The position numbers and the translations under genes were made by a program. The notes under the pieces were generated by a model. It had not been told where the DNA came from, ran no database searches, and saw nothing but the letters and a program-made list of their open reading frames with translations. This document shows, one piece after another, positions 34,741 to 45,051 of a stretch of 64,000 nt of DNA. This DNA comes from Campylorhamphus procurvoides (lineage: Eukaryota; Chordata; Aves; Passeriformes; Dendrocolaptidae). Within the stretch, counting starts at the first letter, position 1, and each line of letters opens with the position of its first letter. Where the stretch lies: assembly GCA_013396655.1 (NCBI GenBank), contig WBMV01004465.1, forward strand, positions 31,100 through 95,099, given 5' to 3'.

Positions 34741-37700
34741 CTGCCAAGAGGGTGGGTGGGGGAGAGAGGAGAGAGGGGGGTGAGCACAGGGACTGGGACA
34801 TTTCCATTCCTCTCCTGCCCACCCAAAACACATCCCATGGGAGAGGGACCAGGAAATGCTCTTTGATCACAGAGCGCTGGGGCAGGGAGGGACACGGAGC
34901 TTCTGCCAAGATCTGTTCTGGTGTGACAGATGAGGAGCAGACAGCAGTGACAACATCCCCAGGGGACCTGAGCACTGCTGCAGGACAACCCTCCCCTGTC
35001 GGGATCAGCCCTGCCAGGCTCCAAGCAGGGGAAGCACAACTGTTCCCAGCCTGGCCCCAAAGGCCAAGTGAGGCCATTGGGACACAGAGCGTGGGCTGGT
35101 GGCTCCCCAGCCACGGCTTCCGGCATGGGGACTGTCCCCTGAGCCCTACTGGCCTGCCTGCAAGGGAGAAGAGAAGGAAGAGCTCATCCTTCAGCACTGC
35201 TCCTGCCATCTGCAGAGCAGGAAAACCCCCAAGGAATTACTCCTGGGAAGAGAGGGGTCCCAGGGCTTGTGACACCCGACAGGGGGCCAGTGGGACAGCC
35301 CCAAAGCTGATGAGCAAGGACACTGGGACAGGGTGGCCAGGAGGTGATACCAGAGGGGACTGGGGTGCACAAAGGGCACAGTGACCCCAGGGAGGGTTAC
35401 GACCCCCCCAAGGGGACAGAATGCAGGGCAAGAGGATCCCAAAGGGGACGTTTAAGCCTATCACAGAAAATGGGTCCACAGTTGTCACCCAAAGAGGATG
35501 TTTAAGCCTATCACATTAAACAGGTCCACAGTTGTCACCACGACCGCTGTCTGTGGGCAGGGCTGGTGCCCAGGACACAGCTGGTCAGGGCACTGCCCGG
35601 CAGACCTGACTGACCCTCTGCTCAGGGCACTCACTTGGGGAAGGCATCGAACCAGTAGGTCTTCTTGGTGTCGGGGAAGGCGACGCGCATGCCGGAGGTG
35701 AGCGGGGAGTGCAGCACGATGGCCGCGCACTCGTAGCGGGAGGCCAAGTCCACCGTGGGCACGGTGCCAATGCTCTGCCCGTACAGAATGATGTTCTCAG
35801 GGCTGATCCCGTACCTGGGGGAGCACAGGGCACGTCAGCACCCACACACCTGGGGCACATTGCCAGGAGAGCAGAGGATCAAAGGATATGATGGAGTTGG
35901 AAGGGACCCGTCAGGATTGTGGAGTCCAACTCCTGGCCCTGCATAGGACACCCCAAAAATCCCACCCAGTGCCTGAGATACAGCTCAGGGGTCACCCTGC
36001 TTTGGCCACAGCACCTCCCAAGCCTCCCAGGGGTGCCTGTCCCCCCAGCCTTCCCCTGGCTGGGCCCAAGGCAGTGCCCTGCATGCCCAAAGGACCAGGG
36101 AGCAGCTGGGGCTGAGCTGCCAGGTGAGTTGTGGGGGGTGTCGAGGCTCTCTCTTGCCAGGACAGGGTTATGGGGGGCTCACAGACCCCACATCACAGCT
36201 GTGTGGGGCAGCCCCCAGCTCTGGGTCACACTGCCAGCCAGGGCAGAGGAGGCAGAGCCTGGCACGGGGCTGCACCCCAAACCCATCAGCAGAACCAAGC
36301 CCACGCCTGGGACAGCCCGACAAGGAGCACAGCCTGTCCCAAGGTCATCCCCCAGCTGCTCCTCCTGCAGCTTTCCAACCACCGCTTTCCTGTTACGAGC
36401 GGCCCAGGGTTCCTTTTCTGGGAGATTTCCTGTTTTCCAGCCTGCTGGATAACAGGGCTTTCCTGACAGCAGCACAGACATCCTCCCTGCCCTGCCCCTC
36501 TCACCGTGTCCTCAGCGCCTGCCATGCAGCGTCAATGTCGGAGTAGAGGTTCCTCTCCGAGGGCTTGCCCGTGCTCACACCGTAGCCAGAGTAGTCGTAC
36601 GAGAAGATGTTGCAGTTGATGCGGGTGCCCAGCCCGATGTAGAAGCTGCTCATCTGCCCCAGGTCCACGGCGTTGCCATGGGAGAAGAGCACCGTGTACC
36701 TGCAGCACCAGGGAGGCAGGAACAGCATGTCAGAGTGAGATCAGGGATGGATATCCCTGCCCTTCCCTATCCCTGGGGATATCCCTGCCCTATCCCAGCC
36801 AGGACGTTTGCCTTGGAAGCCTAAAACCAAACTCCGTGACACAAAGGGCCATCACCTCTCTGGCCACCAAGGAAGGTCCTCCTGGCACCCCCAGGGACAC
36901 CCAGACCCTCGTGCTGCCCAAGTGGGAACAGGCAGCCCCAAAGGCACGGTGATGATTCTGTTCAAGTTTTTGAGTCTATTTTTGGTAAAAAGCTCAGGAT
37001 TTGGGGCTGTTTGCCCAATGGGGATTTCAAGTAAGAATTCTGACAGCAGGGTTTTTTTCTCTCCTGAGCCTGGCAAGACACCAGATGCTGGGAGAGAAGT
37101 GGATTGTGGGAGTGACAAGGCACAAGAAATTTCCACCATAAGGGGAAAAACAATGTTAATCATAAAAATTAACACTAATATTGGATTGATGGAAGCTTGG
37201 CTCCCTTCTACCAGAGGGAGGGAGTAGGACCCACTGCCTGCTGGGCCCCCCATGCTGGTCTGACAGGTCTGTGGCCAGGCTGAGCCTCCAATTCCTGCAT
37301 GGATGCCCAGCAAGCCCAGCAGGAAGGGGGTGGCAGGACGATCTGCAGGGAGGTCAGACAGCCAGCATGACCTGATGTTCAGGGGTTTGGGAGGTCTGGC
37401 TCCTCCCTAGCCCAGGTTCTTCCCTCCAGCCCAGAATGCTGATCCTTGGAGACATGTTCCTGGGCAGACACTGGTGTGTGGGGTCAGCTGAGGTGACCTG
37501 GCCTCTTCCTGTACCTGAACTCCCAAACTGTGTCACTGCTCGGACAGCAGCTGCCCAGTCCCCTCCCATCTCCTCGTGTCCAGGCAGTGGGAGGGGGACT
37601 TAGTCCCACACTCCAGGCTGCCCCTCTCCAGCTTCCCAGTTCCCAGATCCACGGAGGTGACCAGCAGTGGGATGTGCCCAACCCCTCCTGGGTTTCACTC

Positions 37701-38450
37701 CCACTGCTCTTCTCCTTGAGGGACCCAACGTGCCCATGAATTAGACTAAACAAACCAGTCTGTCCTGGCTGGTATGGGCTGTTGTCCATCCTCACAGTCA
37801 CTGTGGGGGTGGGACAGGGCAGGCAGCCAGTGCAGCCCCCCGCCAGCACTCCCCCAGCGCCTCCCACAGAGCTCAACTCACAACTGGAGCGTTACATCCC
37901 TGCTGTGACACTGGGGGATTTGTGTGACAGTCCCGGGAATCCCTGCAGCCCTGCTTTGCCCTTGCTCCTGGTGTAACCCCACTCCTGGTGCAGCCACAAG
38001 CCAGACCGGTCCTGGGAGCTGCCCCACCGGCCTCCTCCAACCCCCCGCGGCAGGGCCAGCTCCTTCCCCGGGGGCGAGGGAGGGGAGAGGGCAGCAACCC
38101 CCGGGGACAGGACCCCCACCGTGCCCGGCAGTGACTCACCTGGCGCCCGGCACGCAGCGGACGTACATGCAGCCGACGCGGTTCCCGCGGCTGCTCTTGG
38201 TGACGAACACCTCGATGTTGTCCAGCTCCCGCTGGGAATACTGGAAATCCGCCCGCTCCTTCAGGTGCAGCTTCCAGCGGCCCGCGGCGCCGCGCAGGGA
38301 GCCGGTGCTGGCGCTGCCCGCGGGCTCGGGCTCGGGCAGCACGGCGTAGGTGGGCTCGGGGGGCAGGAAGGCGAGCTTGGCCGCGATGCGGCTGGGGCAG
38401 GGCGGGCAGCAGAACAGGCAGCACAGCTGGCTGAGCGACAGCCCGTTCAT
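34515..38450 (-). CDS. ABHD17A: ABHD17A, membrane-anchored palmitoyl-protein thioesterase (complete)
   Basis: Four coding exons on the minus strand (38450-38140, 36699-36505, 35814-35635, 34740-34515) join with GT-AG introns of 1,440, 690 and 894 nt to give 303 residues; human ABHD17A is 310. ABHD17 proteins are alpha/beta hydrolases that remove palmitate from membrane proteins such as N-Ras and PSD-95. The start [20 protein letters not shown] gives the family's N-terminal Cys cluster (C10, C11, C14, C15, C18), which is palmitoylated for membrane binding. GQSIG places the nucleophile at Ser183; HGTED gives Asp248 and GAGHND gives His277, the complete triad. The stop TAG follows QELPSQRN. The A paralogue is preferred because REXO1 is next door and because of the A-type N-terminal [10 protein letters not shown] region; ABHD17B and C are close relatives. 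The gene is intact. Confidence 0.96.
35635..35814 (-). CDS. ABHD17A: ABHD17A coding exon 3
   Basis: 180 nt, with acceptor TGCTCCCCCAG and donor GTGAGTG. It encodes [20 protein letters not shown] and the rest of the nucleophile-elbow region down to [10 protein letters not shown]. Confidence 0.96.
35874..36000 (-). mobile_element. CR1 3' fragment
   Basis: In the ABHD17A intron 2: GAGGATCAAAGGATATGATG, GGAGTTGGAAGGGACCCGTC and GGAGTCCAACTCCTGGCCCT, minus orientation, the same subtype as 48775-48868. Confidence 0.85.
36505..36699 (-). CDS. ABHD17A: ABHD17A coding exon 2
   Basis: 195 nt. It starts by completing Arg104 and reads [20 protein letters not shown], then [20 protein letters not shown], ending ALRTR before donor GTGAGAG. 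It contains the HGNA oxyanion-side motif of the family. Confidence 0.96.
38140..38450 (-). CDS. ABHD17A: ABHD17A first coding exon
   Basis: 311 nt. ATG at 38450 begins the conserved [15 protein letters not shown]. The exon ends [10 protein letters not shown] plus two bases before donor GTGAGTC. It is strongly GC-rich and lies inside a CpG island. The start follows CTGCTCGCC. A non-coding upstream exon is possible but was not resolved. Confidence 0.95.
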
Positions 38451-38800
38451 GGCGAGCAGCAGAGAGAGAGGCGGCCGCGCCCGCGGCGAGGGAGGATCCG
38501 AACGGGACAAGAGGCCGGGAATGACTCCCCGTCCGTCCTCAGCTGGCGCTGGGCACGGCTGGGCCCGGCCGGGCGGCGCGGCCCGGGGCGTGCGGCGGGG
38601 ATGGGGTGTCCATCTGTCCGTCCGTGGGCAGCGGGGGCCTGCGGGCAGGGTGGGCAGCGAGGGCTCCGTGACCCACGGCCGGGGACAAACGTGCTCCTCC
38701 CCAGCACCCCCCAAACGCCCACGGGCTCAACGTCCCCCCCGCAGGCACCTCCCACCGCTCACAGCCCGCACCGAGCCCACGCAGCCCCCAAAACCCCAAA
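38451..38800 (-). promoter_or_regulatory. ABHD17A: ABHD17A CpG-island promoter / 5' UTR region
   Basis: High CpG density continues upstream of the start codon (GAGAGGCGGCCGCGCCCGCG, GGGCCCGGCCGGGCGGCGCG, GCGTGCGGCGGGGATGGGGT). This is typical of a housekeeping CpG promoter. No TATA box is visible near the start. Confidence 0.6.
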
Positions 38801-38975
38801 CCCAGCCCGCCTCCCACACGCGGCAGCCCACGCGGGCAGCCCACCACGCACAGGATCGCACACACCCCCCTCTCCCCCGCCCCAAAACTCCCACACAATG
38901 CGTGGGACAAAGGACACGGCCCCTCCAGGACCTCCCCCGGTGCCGGCACAGACGGGCAGGAGAGCTGAGCTTCCC

Positions 38976-39024
38976 GAAGGAAAAGAGGAGAGGGGAAAGA
39001 AAGGGGGGGGGAAAAAAAAAAAGG
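38976..39024. repeat. 49-nt uninterrupted homopurine tract
   Basis: Every base is A or G from 38976 to 39024, ending in nine G followed by eleven A. It lies about 0.5 kb upstream of the ABHD17A start. Confidence 0.95.
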
Positions 39025-39432
39025 CAACTATTTTCTGCAAGTTTGGGCACAGGCTCGAGCTGAGGAATGTCAAACCAGCCCACACCCCGAGGAATTTGCT
39101 CCATCTGCTTCCGAAGGGCTGGGAAAGGGGAGGAAAGAGTGGAACGGGGAGGCCTCGCACCCAGGCAGGAGGCACCACCGAAGTACTGGGAGCGAAGGGA
39201 TGCCCTGTGCCCCCCTCGGGCTGGTGGCCACCCACGGCAGAGCCGGGGCCACTGTGGCACCTGGCACGTGGCAGCGCTGGGTTTGGTACCCCATGTGCCG
39301 GGGGGATCAGCGCCATGCACCCCCCCACGGGTGGGTAATCCTTCATGCCCCCTGCCCTCACCCCACAACCGGCACGGGGGTCCAACTCACACCCCATAAC
39401 CACCCCACGCCTGCCATGGGGGTCGGGTCCAC

Positions 39433-39592
39433 CCCACACACACTGACTGGTCTGGGACCCCCATCCCCCACACACTGACTGGTCTGGGACCCCCACCCCA
39501 CACACACTGACTGGCCTGGGACCCCCAGCCCAAACACACTGACTGGTCTGGGTCCCCCACCCCACACACACTGACTGGTCTGGGACCCCTCA
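39433..39592. repeat. Minisatellite, exact 32-bp period, five copies, with degenerate tail to about 39960
   Basis: CACTGACTGG recurs at 39441, 39473, 39505, 39537 and 39569, always 32 bp apart, inside the unit CACACACTGACTGGTCTGGG + ACCCCCACCC. Degenerate copies with TGACCTG and GGGACCCCC continue to the gap at 39984. Confidence 0.95.
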
Positions 39593-39983
39593 CCACCGCC
39601 CAGGGGGTGCTTCCCCCTCCACTGACAGGCACGGGACCCCCACCCACCACAGTTGCCAGGGTGGGACTGTGGGACCCCCACGCACCACACTGTATGTGGC
39701 CCCTCCCCCCCCCAACTGACCTGTGTGGGACCACCCACCACCGACTGGTGGGTCTCCCACTCCAGTGACAGGTATAGGGACCCCCCCAACCCACTCACAC
39801 TGACCTCTGTAGACCTTGCGTGCTGCTGTGAGACCCCCCCACAGCCCCACTGACCTGCATGGGACCCCCCACGTGCACACTGACCACTGTGAGCCTCTAA
39901 AACCCCCCTGACTGCTGAGGGCGGTCCCACACACACACTGACCTAATTGACCTGCGTGGACTTCCCTCTGCTACTGTGAGAAC

Positions 39984-40469
39984 NNNNNNNNNNNNNNNNN
40001 NNNNNNNNNNNNNNNNNNNNNNNNNNNNNNNNNNNNNNNNNNNNNNNNNNNNNNNNNNNNNNNNNNNNNNNNNNNNNNNNNNNNNNNNNNNNNNNNNNNN
40101 NNNNNNNNNNNNNNNNNNNNNNNNNNNNNNNNNNNNNNNNNNNNNNNNNNNNNNNNNNNNNNNNNNNNNNNNNNNNNNNNNNNNNNNNNNNNNNNNNNNN
40201 NNNNNNNNNNNNNNNNNNNNNNNNNNNNNNNNNNNNNNNNNNNNNNNNNNNNNNNNNNNNNNNNNNNNNNNNNNNNNNNNNNNNNNNNNNNNNNNNNNNN
40301 NNNNNNNNNNNNNNNNNNNNNNNNNNNNNNNNNNNNNNNNNNNNNNNNNNNNNNNNNNNNNNNNNNNNNNNNNNNNNNNNNNNNNNNNNNNNNNNNNNNN
40401 NNNNNNNNNNNNNNNNNNNNNNNNNNNNNNNNNNNNNNNNNNNNNNNNNNNNNNNNNNNNNNNNNNNNN
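39984..40469. other. Assembly gap (486 N)
   Basis: N run flanked on both sides by minisatellite sequence. The unresolved part is probably more of the same repeat. Confidence 0.99.
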
Positions 40470-40890
40470 CCCCCGACCACAGTCATTGAACCCCCGAATG
40501 GACGGGGGGGACACACAAGATGGACACCCCCTCCACAATCTCGGGGGTGGGGGACACACAACATGACCCTCCCCACCACCACAGTCATTGAACCTCTGAA
40601 TGACCGGCGGACACACAAAAGATGACACCCCCCCACACACAGTCATGGGGCAGGGGGGAAACATAAGATGACACCCCCACAGTCACTGAACCACCGAATG
40701 GCCAGGGGTGGAGAGGACACACAGCACGACCCCCCCCACAGCCACAGGGATGGGGACACACAGCATGGCCCCCCCACAGTCACAGAGTTGGGGACACACA
40801 GCATGACCCCCCCCACAGACACAGGGATGAGGACACACAACATGACCCCCCCACAGTCACTGAACCCCAATATGGGGGGGCATGGGAGAC
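40470..40890. repeat. Minisatellite, 38-39 bp unit
   Basis: GGGACACACAGCATGACCCC, CCCCACAGTCAC and GAACCCCCGAATGG words recur. The last three GGACACACA blocks are spaced 38 and 39 bp apart (near 40753, 40791, 40831). The unit differs from the 32-bp one left of the gap but shares its C-rich, CACA-rich composition. Confidence 0.88.
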
Positions 40891-41008
40891 CTGCAGGGAT
40901 CTCTGCAGATCTGACCCATCCACCCCCCTGCCCAGGCAGGGCCACCCGGAGCGGGTGACACGGGGTCATGTCCAGGTGGGCCTGGGATGTCTCCAGGAGG
41001 GAGATTCG

Positions 41009-42156
41009 GAATCACAGAATCAACTCAGATGGAAAAGAGCTCTGAGATCACGGAGTCCAACCTGGGACCCAACCCCACCTTGTGCCCTCCCCGGGCAGCT
41101 GTTCCAGGCTCTGCCACCTCCCTGGGAAGAAGTTCTGCCTCGTGCTGAGGGGAACAGCTCCTGTTTTAGTTTGTGCCCATTGCTCCTGGTCCTGTCTCTG
41201 GGCACCACTGAACAGTCTGGCACCATCCTCTGGCACCCCTGGGAGATATTTGTGTGGATTGATGGGATATTTGTGTGGACTGGTGGGATATTTGTGTGGA
41301 CTGATATTTGTGTGGATTGATGGGACATTTGTGTGGACTGGTGGGATATTTGTGTGCACTGATGGAATCCCCTCAGTCCCCTCCAGACTGACCAGGCCCA
41401 GCTCCTGCAGTGTCTCCTCATCAGGGAGATGCTCCAGCCCCCTCATTGTCTTTGTGGCCTCCACTGGACCCTCTCCAGGATCTCCTTGTCTCTCTCCAGT
41501 CCTGAGGAGCCCAGAACTGGACACAGCACTCCAGAGGTGCCTCCCCAGGGCTGAGCAGAGGGGCAGGATCCCCTCCCTGACCTGCTGGCCATGCTCTTGC
41601 CAATGCACCCCAGGATCCCATTGACACTCCTGGCCCCAGGACACACAGCAAGCTCATGGGCAGCTTGTCACCCAGCAGGACCCCCAGGTCCTTCTCTGCA
41701 GAGCTGCTCTCCAGCAGGTCACCCCCAACCTGTGCTGGTACTTGGGGGTGATCCCTCCCCAGGTGCAGGACCTCCACCTGCCTTTGTTGCCCCTCATCAG
41801 GTTTCTTTCTGCAAAACCCTCCAGCCTGTGCAGGTCCCACTGAAAGGCAGCAGAGCCTTGAGGTGGATCAGCTGCTGCTCCAGCTCTGTATCCTCAGCCA
41901 ACAGACGGTCCATTCCACCCCTTCATCCAGGCCATTGATAAACCAGTTGAGTCAGACTGAGCCCGGTGTTGATCCCCAGGGGTCACCACTGACCACAGGC
42001 CTCCAACTGGACTCTGCTCTGCTGATCCCAACCCTGAGCTCCACACTTCCCCCACTGCTTCACTCACCCCACTGTCCACTCACCCAGCCCACAATTCCCA
42101 AGCTTTCCTACCAGGATGTCACAGGAAACAGTCCCAAAAGCCTTGCTGAAGGTCAG
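41009..42156 (-). mobile_element. Long CR1 LINE fragment with an internal VNTR
   Basis: About 1.15 kb in minus orientation, starting GAATCACAGAATCAACTCAG. Typical CR1 3'-region blocks follow in order: GTTCCAGGCTCTGCCACCTC, CAGTCCCCTCCAGACTGACC, TGCTCCAGCCCCCTCATTGT, GGACACAGCACTCCAGAGGT, TGCACCCCAGGATCCCATTG. The distal part (GATCCCCAGGGGTCACCACT, CAGTCCCAAAAGCCTTGCTG) is also a common avian interspersed sequence and may belong to the same or a nested retroelement. It is the longest element in the window. Confidence 0.88.
41245..41366. repeat. 21-bp VNTR inside the CR1
   Basis: GATATTTGTGTGGATTGATGG-type units start at 41245, 41266, 41287, 41303, 41324 and 41345: five steps, four of 21 bp and one of 16 bp. 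The unit is the element's own sequence at this position, locally multiplied. Confidence 0.95.
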
Positions 42157-42429
42157 TCCTGGTGCCAAAGGCTGCCCAGACACCCTACATGGATATATGG
42201 AAGAGGGTGGGGGAGGCACTTGGGGCCTGCCCCAAACCCCCTTCTCTGTCTCTGCTCCATCCCCATGAACACAGCAAGGGCATCAAGGGGGACCTGGGGG
42301 GACCTCAGGGCCAGGGAGGGGACCCACACCCATGGGGACCTCAGGGCCATGAGGTATTGGCCCCCTACCCATGGACCCTGACCTGGGCTTGCTCCTGGGC
42401 CAGGGAATGGAGAATCCCAGACTTCACAC

Positions 42430-42475
42430 AGTAGTCAGGGTTGGAAGGGACCCCTGAGGATTGAGATCCCAGGAG
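42430..42475 (-). mobile_element. Possible CR1 3' terminal remnant
   Basis: CAGTAGTCAGGGTTGGAAGG followed by GACCCCTGAGGATTGAG resembles the CR1 3' end in minus orientation, but is short. Confidence 0.5.
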
Positions 42476-42479
42476 CCTG

Positions 42480-44902
42480 GGTGCTGGGAATTAAGGATTA
42501 TCCATAGGGAAACTGAGGCACAGAGCCCCACAGCCACCCCAGAGACCACAGAGCTGAGTGGGGAGCATCCCTGCCCATAACAAAGCACCCACATGGAACA
42601 TCCTTGCCCACAACAAAGCACCCACAGCATCCAAGCAAACTAGACTGTGTTGTATTTACACTCATGGAGAGGGAGGAAGTAACAGGAACAGGTTGGTGGT
42701 GGAGAAGCAGGTGGCTGTGGGCTTTCCCAACGGATCCTTGGGAGCTGCTGCACCTCCCCGGGGCTCGTGGCCCTTGGGAGAACACAAGGCAAGGGCTGGC
42801 TGCAATTCCTGCTTCCCCTGAGAGCGATGGATCATCCTCAGCCAAAAGCTCAACAGCAAACCCAGCCTAGGTGGGATAACTCGTGCAGCCACTCATGTGC
42901 TCTGGATGGGATGTCCACGTTATCCAGGAGGAAAAACCTGAGGGAAAGGCTGGCAAGAGGCAGCCTCGCTCCTCTCTGTGCTGGAGGGGGGTTGCATCGG
43001 TTTTGGGGGCTGGGATCCCCCATAACACTGTAGGTGGGCAGCCACAGGGCACACCTGCTCTGGCTGGATCAGGCTGGGAAAACCAAACATGCAGGAGGAT
43101 CTCCCCTTGCTGAAGGATTCTGGCCAGCACCAGGGCAGAACTGCCACGAGCAAGGCAGGAAAACAGCACTTGGAAGGAAGGACTGGCCGTGATCCCCCCT
43201 GGCTGCTCCCTGCGGCTCTGAGGGAGACACTTCCCAAGCACGGGACAGCCAGCAGTGGGGCACAGGTTGCTCACTGTCCCCTGGGACACATCTGGTTTCT
43301 CTGCCTGTGACACCCAGAGCCCTGGGCTGCTTCCCTGCTCCTGGTGTTCCCAGGAATCCCCTGGGTGTGGAGGTGGCTGTTGCTGTGCCCCAGGAGCCGC
43401 TGCCCTGCCTTGTGCTGCATCCCTGAGCCCTGTGTCTGCCCAACAGCCCCAGAGCCCTCCACAGGCTCCTTCTGCAGGGATACCAAGCTGGCATTTGGCT
43501 TTCCCTACCCATGTGCAAGTGTGTGCACCCCAGAGCCCTTCAGGTGCTTTTTGGGGTGCTCGAGTCCTCTGAGCATGTTCACTGTTCCCCAAAGGTCTCC
43601 TTCTGCCTTCCCTTGCACCCCAGAGCCCTCCCCGAGTCTTCCAGCACCCCAGGGAACTCTACAAGCATCTCAGTGGGCCCAGAGGCCTCCAGGCACCTCT
43701 CCCTGCTTCCTGGGGCTCTCCATGGGCATTTCTGAGCCCCTGTGCTTCCAAGAACCCTGGGACCCTTCTTGTGGCTTTTCCCGTGCCCTGCAGCCCCTCC
43801 ATGTGCCTTTCCCTGTGCCCAGTTCCTTCTGGGTGGCTTCTGGAGCATCTCTCATCCCACAGGGCAGGAGAGGAGGCAGCTGAGCAGGCTCCCCAAGCTG
43901 TCAGCAGGACCAGCGTGGCCCACAGGGGAGGGGACCCTGCTGTCACTTGGGTGCAGGGACAGGTCCAGAAGCAGAGGTGTGGGGACCTGAGCTTTGTGCA
44001 CAACCCTGATGAGAGCGACTTGTGTAAGGCAGAAGGCAGGGAGAGAGAGAAGAGGGGGTGGAAGGGAGAGGAGGCAGCGCTGGGGGACACAAACCTCGCA
44101 GGGGAAGTGGATGGGGTTATCCAGGGGTGTTGGAGCACGGGAGGCTGGAGCAGGGGTGTCCCTGGCTCCCTCCCTGTGGAGAGAGGCACGAGGCAGCGAG
44201 TGGAACCTTCACAAAGGTCCTGCCCTGCCCACGTTGCTTCAAGCCACAAAGTCACTTCCCTGTGCCAGCCCTGCTGCTCAGTCCCCTCAGTGCTTCTCCA
44301 GCGGCGTCACGGAGGGCGGGGAGGGGGATTTGGGGGGGCAGAACTGCAAAACCAACCTCTCTGCATCGGAGACCAAGCACCTCCCAGGGAGCAGATGGCA
44401 GCCTGGCTGCCAGGATCCCCCAGCTCCCAGGCTTACAGGAGGTGGGGCAGAGGGAACAAAGTCCAGAGGCCGCTCAGGACTCTGGCCACGAGTCCTGGGT
44501 GGCTCATGGGACTCGGAGTTGCTGGGAAGGGAAAGGCCACCCAGCAGAGCCCCGACAGTCCCACCATGCAAACCACCCAGCGAGGGGCGAGTCCCAGGGT
44601 CTTTAGCGCTGGAGCAGCAGGGCAGGACGGTCCCTTTTCCTTGGGGAAGCTGGTTGAGAACACATCAGCTGAGCTGTGGCTGTCGGACAGGCAGGAAGGG
44701 AGAGAAGGAACACCAAGTGACTGCCAAGGAGGTGTGAGGAGCCCCCTTGTCCAGGTGCCAGTCCGGTCCGTGTGCGCTGCCGGAGTCACCCTCGCACCAC
44801 CGCTGGGGCTGGGAGGAGGAAGAGGAGGACAAGGAGGGAGGCTGGGAGGAAGGGGAGGAGCACCAGGCCGCCAGGCTGCAGTTCGAGCTGCTCAGACCCC
44901 CT
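42480..44902. other. Intergenic / probable 3' UTR of the ZFAND gene
   Basis: No second gene is visible. The 3' UTR of the ZFAND gene must begin at 44902 and run leftwards. I found no canonical AATAAA on the minus strand before 42640; the variant AATACA occurs near 42650 (plus TGTATTTAC). The true transcript end is therefore unknown. Confidence 0.4.
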
Positions 44903-45051
44903 TCACAACTTCTGGATCTTCTCGGCGATAACGATGGGGTTCTCCTTGCGGATCTTCTCGGCAGCCTCTGCCTTGTAGTCGTAGGGGCAGGCGTGCATGT
45001 CGGAGTACCGGTGGATGGCACAGAACAGGTTCCCACAGCGGCAGTCGAAGC
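44903..45051 (-). CDS. ZFAND5/6-like coding exon 5
   Basis: Acceptor TCCCCTCAG. It completes Gly155, reads [20 protein letters not shown] and [18 protein letters not shown], and ends in TGA at 44905-44903. It carries the second half of the AN1 finger. Confidence 0.95.

Noticed and set aside
34167..35384. 405-codon plus-strand open frame
   Set aside because: Antisense to ABHD17A exon 4 and intron; no family resemblance.
38121..39338. 405-codon plus-strand open frame upstream of ABHD17A
   Set aside because: Antisense to the first coding exon and the CpG promoter; stop codons are rare there because of GC content.
39358..40958. Array with regular spacing resembling a CRISPR
   Set aside because: The units are contiguous with no unique spacers, and the genome is avian; it is a minisatellite.
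41048..41840. Protein-like frames over the CR1 at 41009-42156
   Set aside because: They translate the CR1 3' region and its VNTR, not the reverse-transcriptase ORF; no RT motifs were seen.
42480..42550. GGGAAACTGAGGCACAGAG-like word resembling a MIR core
   Set aside because: Only one short motif without collinear neighbours; too little to call a SINE.
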